From Escherichia boydii (GTDB lineage: Bacteria; Pseudomonadota; Gammaproteobacteria; Enterobacterales; Enterobacteriaceae), in contig CP169086.1 of NCBI GenBank assembly GCA_041890495.1, positions 992,001 to 1,056,000 of the forward strand: DNA of 64,000 nucleotides. The letters are read 5' to 3'. The position numbers and the translations under genes were made by a program. Of the stretch, positions 9,230 through 18,278 are shown piece by piece. Below the pieces are notes generated by a model. The model saw only the letters and a program-made list of their open reading frames with translations, did no database searches and was not told the origin of the DNA. The first letter of the stretch is position 1, and the number at the start of each line of letters is the position of its first letter.

Positions 9230-9363
9230 GTTTTCCCATTCTGGACCAATCCTAAATTTATCAATTTGGGTTGTTATCAAATCGTTACGTGATGTTTGTG
9301 TTATCTTTAATATTCACCCTGAAGAGAATCAGGGCTTCGCAACCCTGTCATTAAGGAGGAGCT

Positions 9364-12039
9364 ATGTCGTCAACCCTACGAGAAGCCAGTAAGGACGCGT
9401 TGCAGGCCAAAGATAAAACTTACCACTACTACAGCCTGCCGCTTGCTGCCAAATCACTGGGCGATATCACCCGTCTACCCAAGTCACTCAAAGTTTTGCT
9501 CGAAAACCTGCTGCGCTGGCAGGATGGTAACTCGGTTACCGAAGAGGATATCCACGCGCTGGCGGGATGGCTGAAAAATGCCCATGCTGACCGTGAAATT
9601 GCCTACCGCCCGGCAAGGGTGCTGATGCAGGACTTTACCGGCGTACCTGCCGTTGTTGATCTGGCGGCAATGCGCGAAGCGGTTAAACGCCTCGGCGGCG
9701 ATACTGCAAAGGTTAATCCGCTCTCACCGGTCGACCTGGTCATTGACCACTCGGTGACTGTCGATCGTTTTGGTGATGATGAGGCATTTGAAGAAAACGT
9801 ACGCCTGGAAATGGAGCGCAACCACGAACGTTATGTGTTCCTGAAATGGGGAAAGCAGGCGTTCAGTCGGTTTAGCGTCGTGCCGCCAGGCACAGGCATT
9901 TGCCATCAGGTTAACCTCGAATATCTCGGCAAAGCAGTGTGGAGCGAATTGCAGGACGGTGAATGGATTGCTTATCCGGATACACTCGTTGGTACTGACT
10001 CGCACACCACCATGATCAACGGCCTTGGCGTGCTGGGGTGGGGCGTTGGTGGCATCGAAGCAGAAGCCGCAATGTTAGGCCAGCCGGTTTCCATGCTTAT
10101 CCCGGACGTAGTGGGCTTCAAACTTACCGGAAAATTACGTGAAGGTATTACCGCCACAGACCTGGTTCTCACTGTTACCCAAATGCTGCGCAAACATGGC
10201 GTGGTGGGGAAATTCGTCGAATTTTATGGTGATGGTCTGGATTCACTACCGTTGGCGGATCGCGCCACCATTGCCAATATGTCGCCAGAATATGGTGCCA
10301 CCTGTGGCTTCTTCCCAATCGATGCTGTAACCCTCGATTACATGCGTTTAAGCGGGCGCAGCGAAGATCAGGTCGAGTTGGTCGAAAAATATGCCAAAGC
10401 GCAGGGCATGTGGCGTAACCCGGGCGATGAACCGATTTTTACCAGTACGTTAGAACTGGATATGAATGACGTTGAAGCGAGCCTGGCAGGGCCAAAACGC
10501 CCACAGGATCGCGTTGCACTGCCCGATGTACCAAAAGCATTTGCCGCCAGTAACGAACTGGAAGTGAATGCCACGCATAAAGATCGCCAGCCGGTCGATT
10601 ATGTTATGAACGGACATCAGTATCAGTTACCTGATGGCGCTGTGGTCATTGCTGCGATAACCTCGTGCACCAACACCTCTAACCCAAGTGTGCTGATGGC
10701 CGCAGGCTTGCTGGCGAAAAAAGCCGTAACTCTGGGCCTCAAGCGGCAACCATGGGTCAAAGCGTCGCTGGCACCGGGTTCGAAAGTCGTTTCTGATTAT
10801 CTGGCAAAAGCGAAACTGACACCGTATCTCGACGAACTGGGGTTTAACCTTGTGGGATACGGTTGTACCACCTGTATTGGTAACTCTGGGCCGCTGCCCG
10901 ATCCTATCGAAACGGCAATCAAAAAAGGCGATTTAACCGTCGGTGCGGTGCTGTCCGGCAACCGTAACTTTGAAGGCCGTATCCATCCGCTGGTTAAAAC
11001 TAACTGGCTGGCCTCGCCGCCGCTGGTGGTTGCCTATGCGCTGGCGGGAAATATGAATATCAACCTGGCTTCTGAGCCTATCGGCCATGATCGCAAAGGC
11101 GATCCGGTTTATCTGAAAGATATCTGGCCATCGGCACAAGAAATTGCCCGTGCGGTAGAACAAGTCTCCACAGAAATGTTCCGCAAAGAGTACGCAGAAG
11201 TTTTTGAAGGCACAGCAGAGTGGAAGGGAATTCACGTCACACGATCCGATACCTACGGTTGGCAGGAGGACTCAACCTATATTCGCTTATCGCCTTTCTT
11301 TGATGAAATGCAGGCAACACCAGCACCAGTGGAAGATATTCACGGTGCGCGGATCCTCGCAATGCTGGGGGATTCAGTCACCACTGACCATATCTCTCCG
11401 GCGGGCAGTATTAAGCCCGACAGCCCAGCGGGTCGATATCTACAAGGTCGGGGTGTTGAGCGAAAAGACTTTAACTCCTACGGTTCGCGGCGTGGTAACC
11501 ATGAAGTGATGATGCGCGGCACCTTCGCCAATATTCGCATCCGTAATGAAATGGTGCCTGGCGTTGAAGGGGGGATGACGCGGCATTTACCTTACAGCGA
11601 CGTAGTCTCTATTTATGATGCTGCGATGCGCTATAAGCAGGAGCAAACGCCGCTGGCGGTGATTGCCGGGAAAGAGTATGGATCAGGCTCCAGTCGTGAC
11701 TGGGCGGCAAAAGGTCCGCGTCTGCTTGGTATTCGTGTGGTGATTGCCGAATCGTTTGAACGAATTCACCGTTCGAATTTAATTGGCATGGGCATCCTGC
11801 CGCTGGAATTTCCGCAAGGCGTAACGCGTAAAACGTTAGGGCTAACCGGGGAAGAGAAGATTGATATTGGCGATCTGCAAAACCTACAACCCGGCGCGAC
11901 GGTTCCGGTGACGCTTACGCGCGCGGATGGTAGCCAGGAAGTCGTACCCTGCCGTTGTCGTATCGACACCGCGACGGAGTTGACCTACTACCAGAACGAC
12001 GGCATTTTGCATTATGTCATTCGTAATATGTTGAAGTAA
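9364..12039 (+). CDS. acnA: Aconitate hydratase A
   Basis: This is the stationary-phase and oxidative-stress aconitase, interconverting citrate and isocitrate. The 891-residue protein starts at ATG 9364 behind AAGGAGGA (9353-9360). The [4Fe-4S] ligands are visible as SCTNTSNPS (Cys about 435) and GCTTCIGNSGP (Cys about 501 and 504). The C-terminal swivel domain with GSGSSRDWAAKGP is complete. The sequence is essentially that of E. coli AcnA with a few substitutions. It is a single-gene unit followed by a long inverted repeat shared with the convergent ribA. Confidence 0.97.
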   Translation: MSSTLREASKDALQAKDKTYHYYSLPLAAKSLGDITRLPKSLKVLLENLLRWQDGNSVTEEDIHALAGWLKNAHADREIAYRPARVLMQDFTGVPAVVDLAAMREAVKRLGGDTAKVNPLSPVDLVIDHSVTVDRFGDDEAFEENVRLEMERNHERYVFLKWGKQAFSRFSVVPPGTGICHQVNLEYLGKAVWSELQDGEWIAYPDTLVGTDSHTTMINGLGVLGWGVGGIEAEAAMLGQPVSMLIPDVVGFKLTGKLREGITATDLVLTVTQMLRKHGVVGKFVEFYGDGLDSLPLADRATIANMSPEYGATCGFFPIDAVTLDYMRLSGRSEDQVELVEKYAKAQGMWRNPGDEPIFTSTLELDMNDVEASLAGPKRPQDRVALPDVPKAFAASNELEVNATHKDRQPVDYVMNGHQYQLPDGAVVIAAITSCTNTSNPSVLMAAGLLAKKAVTLGLKRQPWVKASLAPGSKVVSDYLAKAKLTPYLDELGFNLVGYGCTTCIGNSGPLPDPIETAIKKGDLTVGAVLSGNRNFEGRIHPLVKTNWLASPPLVVAYALAGNMNINLASEPIGHDRKGDPVYLKDIWPSAQEIARAVEQVSTEMFRKEYAEVFEGTAEWKGIHVTRSDTYGWQEDSTYIRLSPFFDEMQATPAPVEDIHGARILAMLGDSVTTDHISPAGSIKPDSPAGRYLQGRGVERKDFNSYGSRRGNHEVMMRGTFANIRIRNEMVPGVEGGMTRHLPYSDVVSIYDAAMRYKQEQTPLAVIAGKEYGSGSSRDWAAKGPRLLGIRVVIAESFERIHRSNLIGMGILPLEFPQGVTRKTLGLTGEEKIDIGDLQNLQPGATVPVTLTRADGSQEVVPCRCRIDTATELTYYQNDGILHYVIRNMLK

Positions 12040-12045
12040 CAACTA

Positions 12046-12080
12046 TTTGCTTGCCGGTTATTTTGCTTCCGGCAAGCAAA
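12046..12080. terminator. Inverted repeat between acnA and ribA
   Basis: A 12-bp stem (12046-12057 with 12069-12080) with an 11-nt loop lies between convergent acnA and ribA. There is no strong T-run on either side, so it may be a bidirectional, Rho-assisted end. Confidence 0.6.
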
Positions 12081-12102
12081 TGAATTACACAATGCAAGAG
12101 GG

Positions 12103-12693
12103 TTATTTGTTCAGCAAATGGCCCATTTTCTCGGCTTTGGTATCGAGATAATGTTCGTTATTGGGGTTACGACCTACAATCAATGGTACGCGTTCAACAA
12201 TATTAATCCCTGCTTCGGTCAGAATTTCGACTTTTTTCGGGTTATTGGTTAACAAGCGGACTTCATTGACGCCAAGGAGTTTGAACATATCAGCGCAAAG
12301 AGTGAAGTCGCGCTCATCAGCGGCGAAGCCTAACTGGTGGTTAGCCTCTACGGTATCGTAACCTTGATCCTGCAGTGCGTAAGCGCGGATTTTATTCAGC
12401 AGACCAATGTTACGACCTTCCTGACGGTGATACAGCAAAATACCACGGCCTTCCTCGGCAATTTGCGTCAATGCCGCTTCGAGCTGGAAGCCACAATCGC
12501 AGCGCAAGCTGAACAGGGCGTCACCGGTCAGACATTCGGAATGGACGCGCGCAAGTACCGGGGTATGCCCGGAAATATCGCCATAGACTAGCGCGACATG
12601 ATCGTGTCCGGTTGCCAGTTCTTCAAATCCCACCATCAGGAAATCGCCCCATGGGGTTGGCAGTTTGGCTTCTGCCACACGTTTAAGCTGCAT
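12103..12693 (-). CDS. ribA: GTP cyclohydrolase II
   Basis: RibA opens GTP to 2,5-diamino-6-ribosylamino-pyrimidinone phosphate, the first step of riboflavin synthesis. The 196-residue protein is taken from ATG 12693 ([16 protein letters not shown]); an upstream extension to 12756 is an ORF artefact. The zinc-binding cysteines are in [17 protein letters not shown] (about residues 54, 65 and 67), and the [11 protein letters not shown] catalytic segment is present. It is transcribed away from pgpB. It reads as E. coli RibA. Confidence 0.96.
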
Positions 12694-12862
12694 GAAATTC
12701 TCCAGATAATGCTGGTTCTGTATTGGCTTATTTTGCCATAACGAGAAGGGGTTCACCTAATCACGACGCGTCGATCGTTCACGGAATGGCACAAATCTGT
12801 CAATTTTTCCTGGAACTGGCGTTTTCAGTTATGATTGTGGGACTTATCAAAAAGGAGAGGCC

Positions 12863-13627
12863 ATGCGTTCGATTGCCAGACGTACCGCAGTGGGAGCTGC
12901 ACTATTGCTTGTCATGCCAGTAGCCGTATGGATTTCTGGCTGGCGTTGGCAACCTGGAGAACAAAGTTGGCTACTAAAAGCGGCTTTTTGGGTTACTGAA
13001 ACTGTCACCCAGCCCTGGGGCGTCATTACACATTTGATTTTATTCGGCTGGTTTCTCTGGTGTCTGCGTTTTCGCATTAAGGCTGCCTTTGTATATTTGC
13101 CATTCTGGCGGCCGCAATCCTTGTGGGACAAGGCGTTAAATCCTGGATCAAAGACAAAGTCCAGGAACCACGACCTTTTGTTATCTGGCTGGAAAAAACA
13201 CATCATATTCCGGTTGATGAGTTCTACACTTTAAAGCGAGCAGAACGCGGAAATCTAGTGAAAGAACAGTTGGCTGAAGAGAAAAATATCCCACAATATT
13301 TGCGTTCACACTGGCAGAAAGAGACGGGTTTTGCCTTTCCTTCCGGTCACACGATGTTTGCTGCCAGTTGGGCACTGCTGGCCGTTGGTTTGCTGTGGCC
13401 GCGTCGGCGAACGTTAACCATTGCTATCTTGCTGGTCTGGGCAACGGGAGTCATGGGAAGCCGCCTGCTGCTCGGGATGCATTGGCCACGCGATCTGGTA
13501 GTAGCTACGTTGATTTCGTGGGCGCTGGTGGCGGTGGCAACGTGGCTTGCGCCAACGAATTTGTGGGCCATTAACACCACCTGCGGAAGAAAATCGCGAA
13601 ATAGCGCAACGAGAACAAGAAAGTTAA
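12863..13627 (+). pseudogene. pgpB: Phosphatidylglycerophosphatase B, two compensating single-base indels
   Basis: PgpB is an inner-membrane PAP2-type phosphatase acting on phosphatidylglycerophosphate and undecaprenyl pyrophosphate. The gene spans 765 bases, exactly the 254-codon length of E. coli pgpB plus stop. One base is missing near 13090-13096 and one extra C appears near 13552, so the natural frame is split into three pieces. The PAP2 motifs are all visible in the middle piece: KVQEPRP, PSGH and GSRLLLGMHWPRD. Paired compensating indels and intact motifs suggest sequencing errors rather than loss of function. Confidence 0.75.
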
Positions 13628-13776
13628 CGCTGGTTGATTTTCCGAATTTAGCCCTTAAATCATCAACAATGCGTGTTGGATGCCATTTCGCAGACGGCGC
13701 GAAAATGGTACTTTAAAGGGCTATTGCGGTAAGTTGACCATAATTTATTCGCTCTAACCACATAACGGGAAGTAAT

Positions 13777-14085
13777 GTGAAATATTTACTCATTTTCTTA
13801 CTGGTGTTAGCGATCTTCGTGATTTCGGTCACGTTGGGTGCGCAGAACGATCAACAGGTGACGTTTAATTATCTGTTAGCGCAAGGGGAGTACCGTATTT
13901 CCACATTGCTGGCGGTATTGTTTGCTGCGGGGTTTGCTATCGGTTGGTTGATTTGTGGCCTGTTCTGGCTGCGAGTTCGTGTTTCCCTGGCGCGCGCTGA
14001 ACGTAAAATAAAGCGACTGGAAAACCAGCTTTCACCCGCGACTGACGTGGCTGTAGTGCCGCACTCGTCAGCGGCGAAGGAATAA
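13777..14085 (+). CDS. lapA: LapA (YciS), LPS assembly protein A
   Basis: LapA is a 102-residue inner-membrane protein with two hydrophobic segments (about residues 1-20 and 40-65) and a cytoplasmic tail with a coiled-coil-like ARAERKIKRLENQL stretch. The start is GTG at 13777; CGGGAAG (13766-13772) is the ribosome-binding site, and an out-of-frame ATG overlaps it. It is encoded 6 bases before lapB and works with it in balancing LPS and phospholipid synthesis through FtsH and LpxC. Confidence 0.93.
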   Translation: MKYLLIFLLVLAIFVISVTLGAQNDQQVTFNYLLAQGEYRISTLLAVLFAAGFAIGWLICGLFWLRVRVSLARAERKIKRLENQLSPATDVAVVPHSSAAKE

Positions 14086-14091
14086 CTTTCT

Positions 14092-15261
14092 ATGCTGGAG
14101 TTGTTGTTTCTGCTTTTGCCTGTAGCCGCTGCCTATGGCTGGTATATGGGCCGCAGAAGTGCGCAACAAAACAAGCAAGATGAAGCCAACCGCTTGTCGC
14201 GTGATTACGTAGCGGGGGTTAACTTCCTGCTTAGTAATCAACAGGATAAAGCGGTAGACCTGTTTCTCGATATGCTTAAAGAGGATACAGGCACCGTTGA
14301 AGCCCACCTTACGCTCGGAAACCTGTTCCGTTCGCGTGGCGAAGTTGATCGCGCTATTCGCATCCATCAGACCCTAATGGAAAGCGCCTCGCTGACCTAT
14401 GAACAGCGTCTGTTGGCGATTCAACAACTGGGGCGTGATTACATGGCCGCCGGGTTATATGACCGCGCGGAAGACATGTTCAATCAGCTGACCGATGAAA
14501 CTGACTTCCGCATTGGCGCGCTGCAACAGTTGCTACAAATCTACCAGGCTACCAGTGAGTGGCAGAAAGCAATTGATGTTGCCGAACGCCTGGTGAAGCT
14601 GGGTAAAGATAAACAGCGCGTCGAAATTGCCCATTTCTACTGTGAGTTAGCCCTGCAGCATATGGCCAGCGACGATCTCGATCGTGCCATGACCTTGCTA
14701 AAAAAAGGGGCGGCGGCAGATAAAAACAGCGCCCGCGTATCCATAATGATGGGACGCGTGTTTATGGCGAAAGGAGAATACGCCAAAGCCGTCGAAAGTC
14801 TGCAACGCGTGATATCCCAGGACAGAGAACTGGTCAGCGAAACGCTGGAAATGTTGCAAACCTGCTATCAGCAGTTGGGTAAAACTGCCGAATGGGCAGA
14901 ATTCCTGCAGCGTGCGGTGGAAGAGAACACCGGTGCCGATGCTGAATTGATGCTTGCTGATATCATCGAAGCGCGCGACGGTAGTGAGGCCGCACAGGTC
15001 TATATTACGCGCCAGCTTCAGCGTCATCCGACCATGCGTGTGTTCCATAAGTTAATGGATTACCACTTAAATGAAGCGGAAGAAGGGCGTGCCAAAGAGA
15101 GCCTGATGGTGCTGCGTGACATGGTTGGCGAGAAGGTACGTAGTAAGCCTCGTTATCGTTGCCAGAAATGTGGTTTTACCGCATACACCCTCTACTGGCA
15201 TTGTCCGTCTTGTCGGGCCTGGTCAACCATTAAACCGATTCGCGGTCTTGATGGCCTGTAA
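14092..15261 (+). CDS. lapB: LapB (YciM), LPS synthesis regulator with TPR repeats and rubredoxin-like zinc domain
   Basis: LapB is an essential adaptor that promotes FtsH-mediated degradation of LpxC and so limits LPS synthesis. The 389-residue protein has an N-terminal membrane helix (residues about 2-20), a series of TPR helices (about 40-330) and a C-terminal metal-binding module with two CxxC pairs (CQKCGF and CPSC). All features are intact. It is the second gene of the lapAB operon. The sequence reads as E. coli LapB. Confidence 0.96.
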   Translation: MLELLFLLLPVAAAYGWYMGRRSAQQNKQDEANRLSRDYVAGVNFLLSNQQDKAVDLFLDMLKEDTGTVEAHLTLGNLFRSRGEVDRAIRIHQTLMESASLTYEQRLLAIQQLGRDYMAAGLYDRAEDMFNQLTDETDFRIGALQQLLQIYQATSEWQKAIDVAERLVKLGKDKQRVEIAHFYCELALQHMASDDLDRAMTLLKKGAAADKNSARVSIMMGRVFMAKGEYAKAVESLQRVISQDRELVSETLEMLQTCYQQLGKTAEWAEFLQRAVEENTGADAELMLADIIEARDGSEAAQVYITRQLQRHPTMRVFHKLMDYHLNEAEEGRAKESLMVLRDMVGEKVRSKPRYRCQKCGFTAYTLYWHCPSCRAWSTIKPIRGLDGL

Positions 15262-15454
15262 TTTTTAAAAAATCCGACTTTAGTTACAACATACTAATTA
15301 TTAATGTTCCATTGTGCTCCGGCGCAACGACGGCGCAGAAAAAGCCTGCCAGGGGAGAAATCGCAACTGTTAATTTTTTATTTCCACGGGTAGAATGCTC
15401 GCCGTTTACCTGTTTCGCGCCACTTCCGGTGCCCATCATCAAGAAGGTCTGGTC

Positions 15455-16192
15455 ATGACGTTAACTGCTTCATCTTCTTCCCGCGCTGTTACGAATTCTC
15501 CTGTGGTTGTTGCCCTTGATTATCATAATCGTGATGACGCGCTGGCCTTTGTCGACAAGATCGACCCACGCGATTGTCGTCTGAAGGTCGGCAAAGAGAT
15601 GTTTACATTGTTTGGGCCACAGTTTGTGCGCGAACTTCAACAGCGTGGGTTTTGATATCTTTCTTGACCTGAAATTCCACGATATCCCCAACATGCAGCG
15701 CACGCTGTCGCTGCTGCAGCTGACTTAGGCGTGTGGATGGTGAATGTTCATGCCTCTGGTGGGGCGCGTATGATGACCGCAGCGCGTGAGGCACTGGTTC
15801 CGTTTGGCAAAGATGCACCGCTGCTGATCGCCGTCACCGTGCTGACCAGTATGGACGAAAGTGATTTACGCGACCTTGGCGTGACGTTGTCACCCGCCGA
15901 GCATGCAGAACGTCTCGCGCGCCTCACGCAGAAGTGCGGCCTGGATGGCGTCGTCTGCTCCGCGCAGGAAGCGGTACGTTTCAAATCAGCGCTGGGTAAG
16001 GATTTTAAACTGGTTACGCCAGGTATACGTCCTGCAGGCAGCGACGTGGGCGATCAGCGTCGCATCATGACGCCTGAGCAGGCCCTTGATGCTGGCGTTG
16101 ACTACATGGTCATCGGGCGTCCAGTAACGCAGTCTGCAAACCCGGCTGAGACGCTTAAGGCTATCAACGCATCGCTGAAGAAGGGGGCGTAA
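15455..16192 (+). pseudogene. pyrF: Orotidine 5'-phosphate decarboxylase, frame disrupted near the active site
   Basis: PyrF makes UMP from OMP, the last step of de novo pyrimidine synthesis. The span of 738 bases equals 245 codons plus stop, as in E. coli. A one-base insertion near 15650 and further indels between 15690 and 15700 shift the frame around the DLKFHDIP active-site region, after which the proper frame resumes (GVWMVNVHASGG). The first third matches E. coli; from about 15853 (TSMDESDLRDLG) the protein is clearly diverged. PyrF is needed for growth without uracil, so a real frameshift would give a pyrimidine auxotroph; read error is more likely. Confidence 0.75.
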
Positions 16193-16518
16193 TGACCGAT
16201 TCCAACAGCCGTCTGGTCTATTCAACCGATACCGGGCGTATAGACGAACCGAAAGCGAAAGTGGAACGTCCGAAGGGGGACGGCATCGTTCGTATCCAGC
16301 GCCAGACCAGTGGACGAAAAGGGAAAGGCGTTTGCCTTATCTCTGGTATTGATCTGGATGATGCAGAACTGACTGCGCTGGCGGCCGAGCTGAAAAAGAA
16401 ATGTGGCTGCGGCGGTGCAGTGAAAGACGGCATTATCGAAATCCAGGGCGATAAGCGCGATTTAATAAAATCACTGCTGGAAGCCAAAGGCATGAAAGTC
16501 AAACTGGCAGGCGGCTAA
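16192..16518 (+). CDS. yciH: YciH, SUI1/eIF1-like translation factor
   Basis: This 108-residue protein of the SUI1/eIF1 family is thought to affect start-site fidelity in translation initiation. The ATG overlaps the last base of the pyrF stop (TAATG), giving translational coupling as in E. coli. The core GKGVCLISGIDLDDAELTAL and the KKCGCGGAVKDG motif are intact. Several substitutions relative to E. coli YciH place it in a diverged tract. Confidence 0.93.
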   Translation: MTDSNSRLVYSTDTGRIDEPKAKVERPKGDGIVRIQRQTSGRKGKGVCLISGIDLDDAELTALAAELKKKCGCGGAVKDGIIEIQGDKRDLIKSLLEAKGMKVKLAGG

Positions 16519-16525
16519 AATAAAT

Positions 16526-16549
16526 GAGCCACGGCAAATACCGTGGCTC
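16526..16549. terminator. Hairpin after yciH
   Basis: A 9-bp stem (16526-16534 with 16541-16549) with a 6-nt loop lies between pyrF-yciH and the convergent osmB. The T content downstream is weak. Confidence 0.6.
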
Positions 16550-16623
16550 GTGTTATATACGTGCGTATGTCAGACCTGAAATGCGTTCAAATATCGCATT
16601 ACCGGGGAAGGCTTAGATAATTA

Positions 16624-16842
16624 TTATTTGCCAACCTGATGACCGATAATACCACCGACAGCAGCGCCACCTAATGTACCCAGCGTACTACCATCCGTTA
16701 ATACTGCACCACCGAGAGCACCGGCACCGGCACCAATAGCGGTGTTACGGTCACGTTTAGACCAGTTAGAGCATGCGCTCAGGGACATTGCTACAGTGAT
16801 TGCCAGAACAGCGGCGGCTAATTTTTTGCTGGTTAAGGTCAT
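16624..16842 (-). CDS. osmB: Osmotically inducible lipoprotein OsmB
   Basis: OsmB is a 72-residue lipoprotein. A signal peptide ends in the lipobox MSLSAC (Cys about residue 23), followed by a Gly/Ala-rich glycine-zipper-like region (AIGAGAGALGGAVL...VGGIIGHQVGK). In E. coli it is induced by high osmolarity and in stationary phase through RpoS and the Rcs system. Upstream (16843-17105) is a 263-base region that should hold its promoters; I did not identify the boxes with confidence. Confidence 0.94.
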   Translation of the reverse strand: MTLTSKKLAAAVLAITVAMSLSACSNWSKRDRNTAIGAGAGALGGAVLTDGSTLGTLGGAAVGGIIGHQVGK

Positions 16843-17077
16843 AATACTTTCTCCTGAATTATCGATTCACGGAAAGATGTACACGTTAAGTATAGACGAA
16901 TCGAATACTTAATTCTGTTCTCCGTGAAAGCTGGTCGCGCAGGCGTTACGTAATCACGCAGGTGATAGTCACTTCCTGTTATATCGCTAACATTAATTTT
17001 ACGACTTTAATGCAGCTTAAACAGGTAAAAACTCTTAAAGAAGTACCAGGAATCATCTCAGAGAAAGAAGGGCATAT

Positions 17078-17096
17078 GCGCCCGAAATTCGGGCGC
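17078..17096 (-). terminator. GC-rich palindrome after yciT
   Basis: A perfect palindrome (17078-17096) lies 9 bases beyond the yciT stop on the minus strand and is followed there by a pyrimidine-rich, T-rich stretch. It is a likely terminator. Confidence 0.6.
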
Positions 17097-17105
17097 GGAG
17101 GGGAC

Positions 17106-17858
17106 TCAGGCGGTCGTTTTAATAATATTGACGATCAGCCCGTCATCTTCCAGTTTATTACGGTGCGCGTCGCTCAATCTTTCGTCGGTAATCACGCGGC
17201 TAAAGCGTGAAACGGGGCCCATCGTATAAGGGTGAACGGCGCCAAATTTAGAGCTATCGGTGAGCACAATGGCTTCACACTCTTTTTCCAGCACGGCATT
17301 CACGACGTCGGAGCGCATCATATCCCGGCCGGTAAAACCTGTCTCCGGCTGCCAGCCGTCAATCCCGATAAAGGCCTTACTGAAATGAACCTGCTGGACG
17401 TACTGACGGGTCAGCGGGCCAACCATGCTTTCGCTTTTTTTCTGATAAATACCGCCGAGCAGAATCACCTCGCAGCGCGTCTCTTTAAGCAGATGCGCGA
17501 TATAGCTGCTGACGGTGATGATGGTAACGTCTTTTTGATCGGCAAGCGTGCGCGCCAGAAGGGCATTACTGCTGCCGTTTTCAATAAAGACGGTCTCACC
17601 GTTGTTCACCAGGGAGGCAGCAAATTCCGCCAGTTCACGCTTGAGCGCGTAGTTGTTCATCATGCGCGTCTCAACATCATCACTGTCCAGCGGGACCGCA
17701 TAGCCGTGCGCGCGACGCAGGTAGCTCTGTTTTTCCAGCAGATTAAGATCCTGACGAATGGTGACTTCTGAAACGCCGGTGGTTTTAGCGAGATCGACTA
17801 CGCTTACGCGTCCCTGATCGATGACCATCTGCAAAATGAGTTGTTGTCGGGAATTCAT
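17106..17858 (-). CDS. yciT: DeoR-family transcriptional regulator YciT
   Basis: This 250-residue DeoR-type regulator has an N-terminal winged helix (ELAKTTGVSEVTIRQDL-type segment, residues about 20-50) and a C-terminal phosphosugar-sensor domain (ENGSSNALLA, GGIYQKKSESMVGP and GIDGWQPETGFTG). The effector and the full target set are unknown; a link to osmotic stress was proposed in E. coli. I chose ATG 17858 (MNSRQQL) over 17867, because a GGA lies upstream of it and this is the family start. It lies downstream of yciZ on the same strand, 44 bases away. Confidence 0.9.
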   Translation of the reverse strand: MNSRQQLILQMVIDQGRVSVVDLAKTTGVSEVTIRQDLNLLEKQSYLRRAHGYAVPLDSDDVETRMMNNYALKRELAEFAASLVNNGETVFIENGSSNALLARTLADQKDVTIITVSSYIAHLLKETRCEVILLGGIYQKKSESMVGPLTRQYVQQVHFSKAFIGIDGWQPETGFTGRDMMRSDVVNAVLEKECEAIVLTDSSKFGAVHPYTMGPVSRFSRVITDERLSDAHRNKLEDDGLIVNIIKTTA

Positions 17859-17902
17859 AGCATCCATTTAATAAAGCGAAACGAGGTCGGAGACGGTGGG
17901 AG

Positions 17903-18085
17903 TTAAACTTCCCACGGCGCTTTTGGCTGTCCGTTTTCTGGCGCATTGTCAGCACCATGCTGAGCAAGAAGTTCAGACTTCAGGATCTCAAGATTACGGA
18001 TAGCAGAGTGATAATCGCCCGCCACCAGGATATCCAGCACGGTATCAATTCGTTGTGCTACAGCTTGTGCGTCAATAGTCGACAT
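17903..18085 (-). CDS. yciZ: Small conserved protein YciZ
   Basis: This 60-residue protein starts at ATG 18085 (MSTIDAQAVAQRIDTVLDIL) and ends PKAPWEV. It matches YciZ of E. coli over most of its length, with a variable Ala/Asn/Pro-rich stretch before the conserved PKAPWE end. It is soluble with an amphipathic helical N-terminal half. Function unknown. It sits between yciT and rpfF, where E. coli has yciZ next to gmr. Confidence 0.85.
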   Translation of the reverse strand: MSTIDAQAVAQRIDTVLDILVAGDYHSAIRNLEILKSELLAQHGADNAPENGQPKAPWEV

Positions 18086-18242
18086 AATCTCACCCCAGGC
18101 GCGAAAAGTTAATATTTTCAATGATGCAGAAATTAGGTTCAAAAGAGAAGGGAAAAAATGCAATAACTAAATTACTTAAACGGAAGTGATAAAATTATTC
18201 CCCCTCATACAGCGGGCTTATTGAGTGGATTAGTCTAAAACT

Positions 18243-18261
18243 GCGCGCCACGCGCTTTTTT
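18243..18261 (+). terminator. Terminator-like hairpin in the rpfF leader
   Basis: A 5-bp GC-only stem (18243-18247 with 18251-18255) with a CCA loop is followed by six T, directly before the rpfF Shine-Dalgarno at 18264. It may be an attenuator for rpfF or a terminator for readthrough. Confidence 0.45.
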
Positions 18262-18278
18262 ATAGGAGGAATTAGACT

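Noticed and set aside
17232..17771. A 179-codon ORF on the plus strand
   Set aside because: It is antisense to the DeoR-type gene yciT, which has full domain support.
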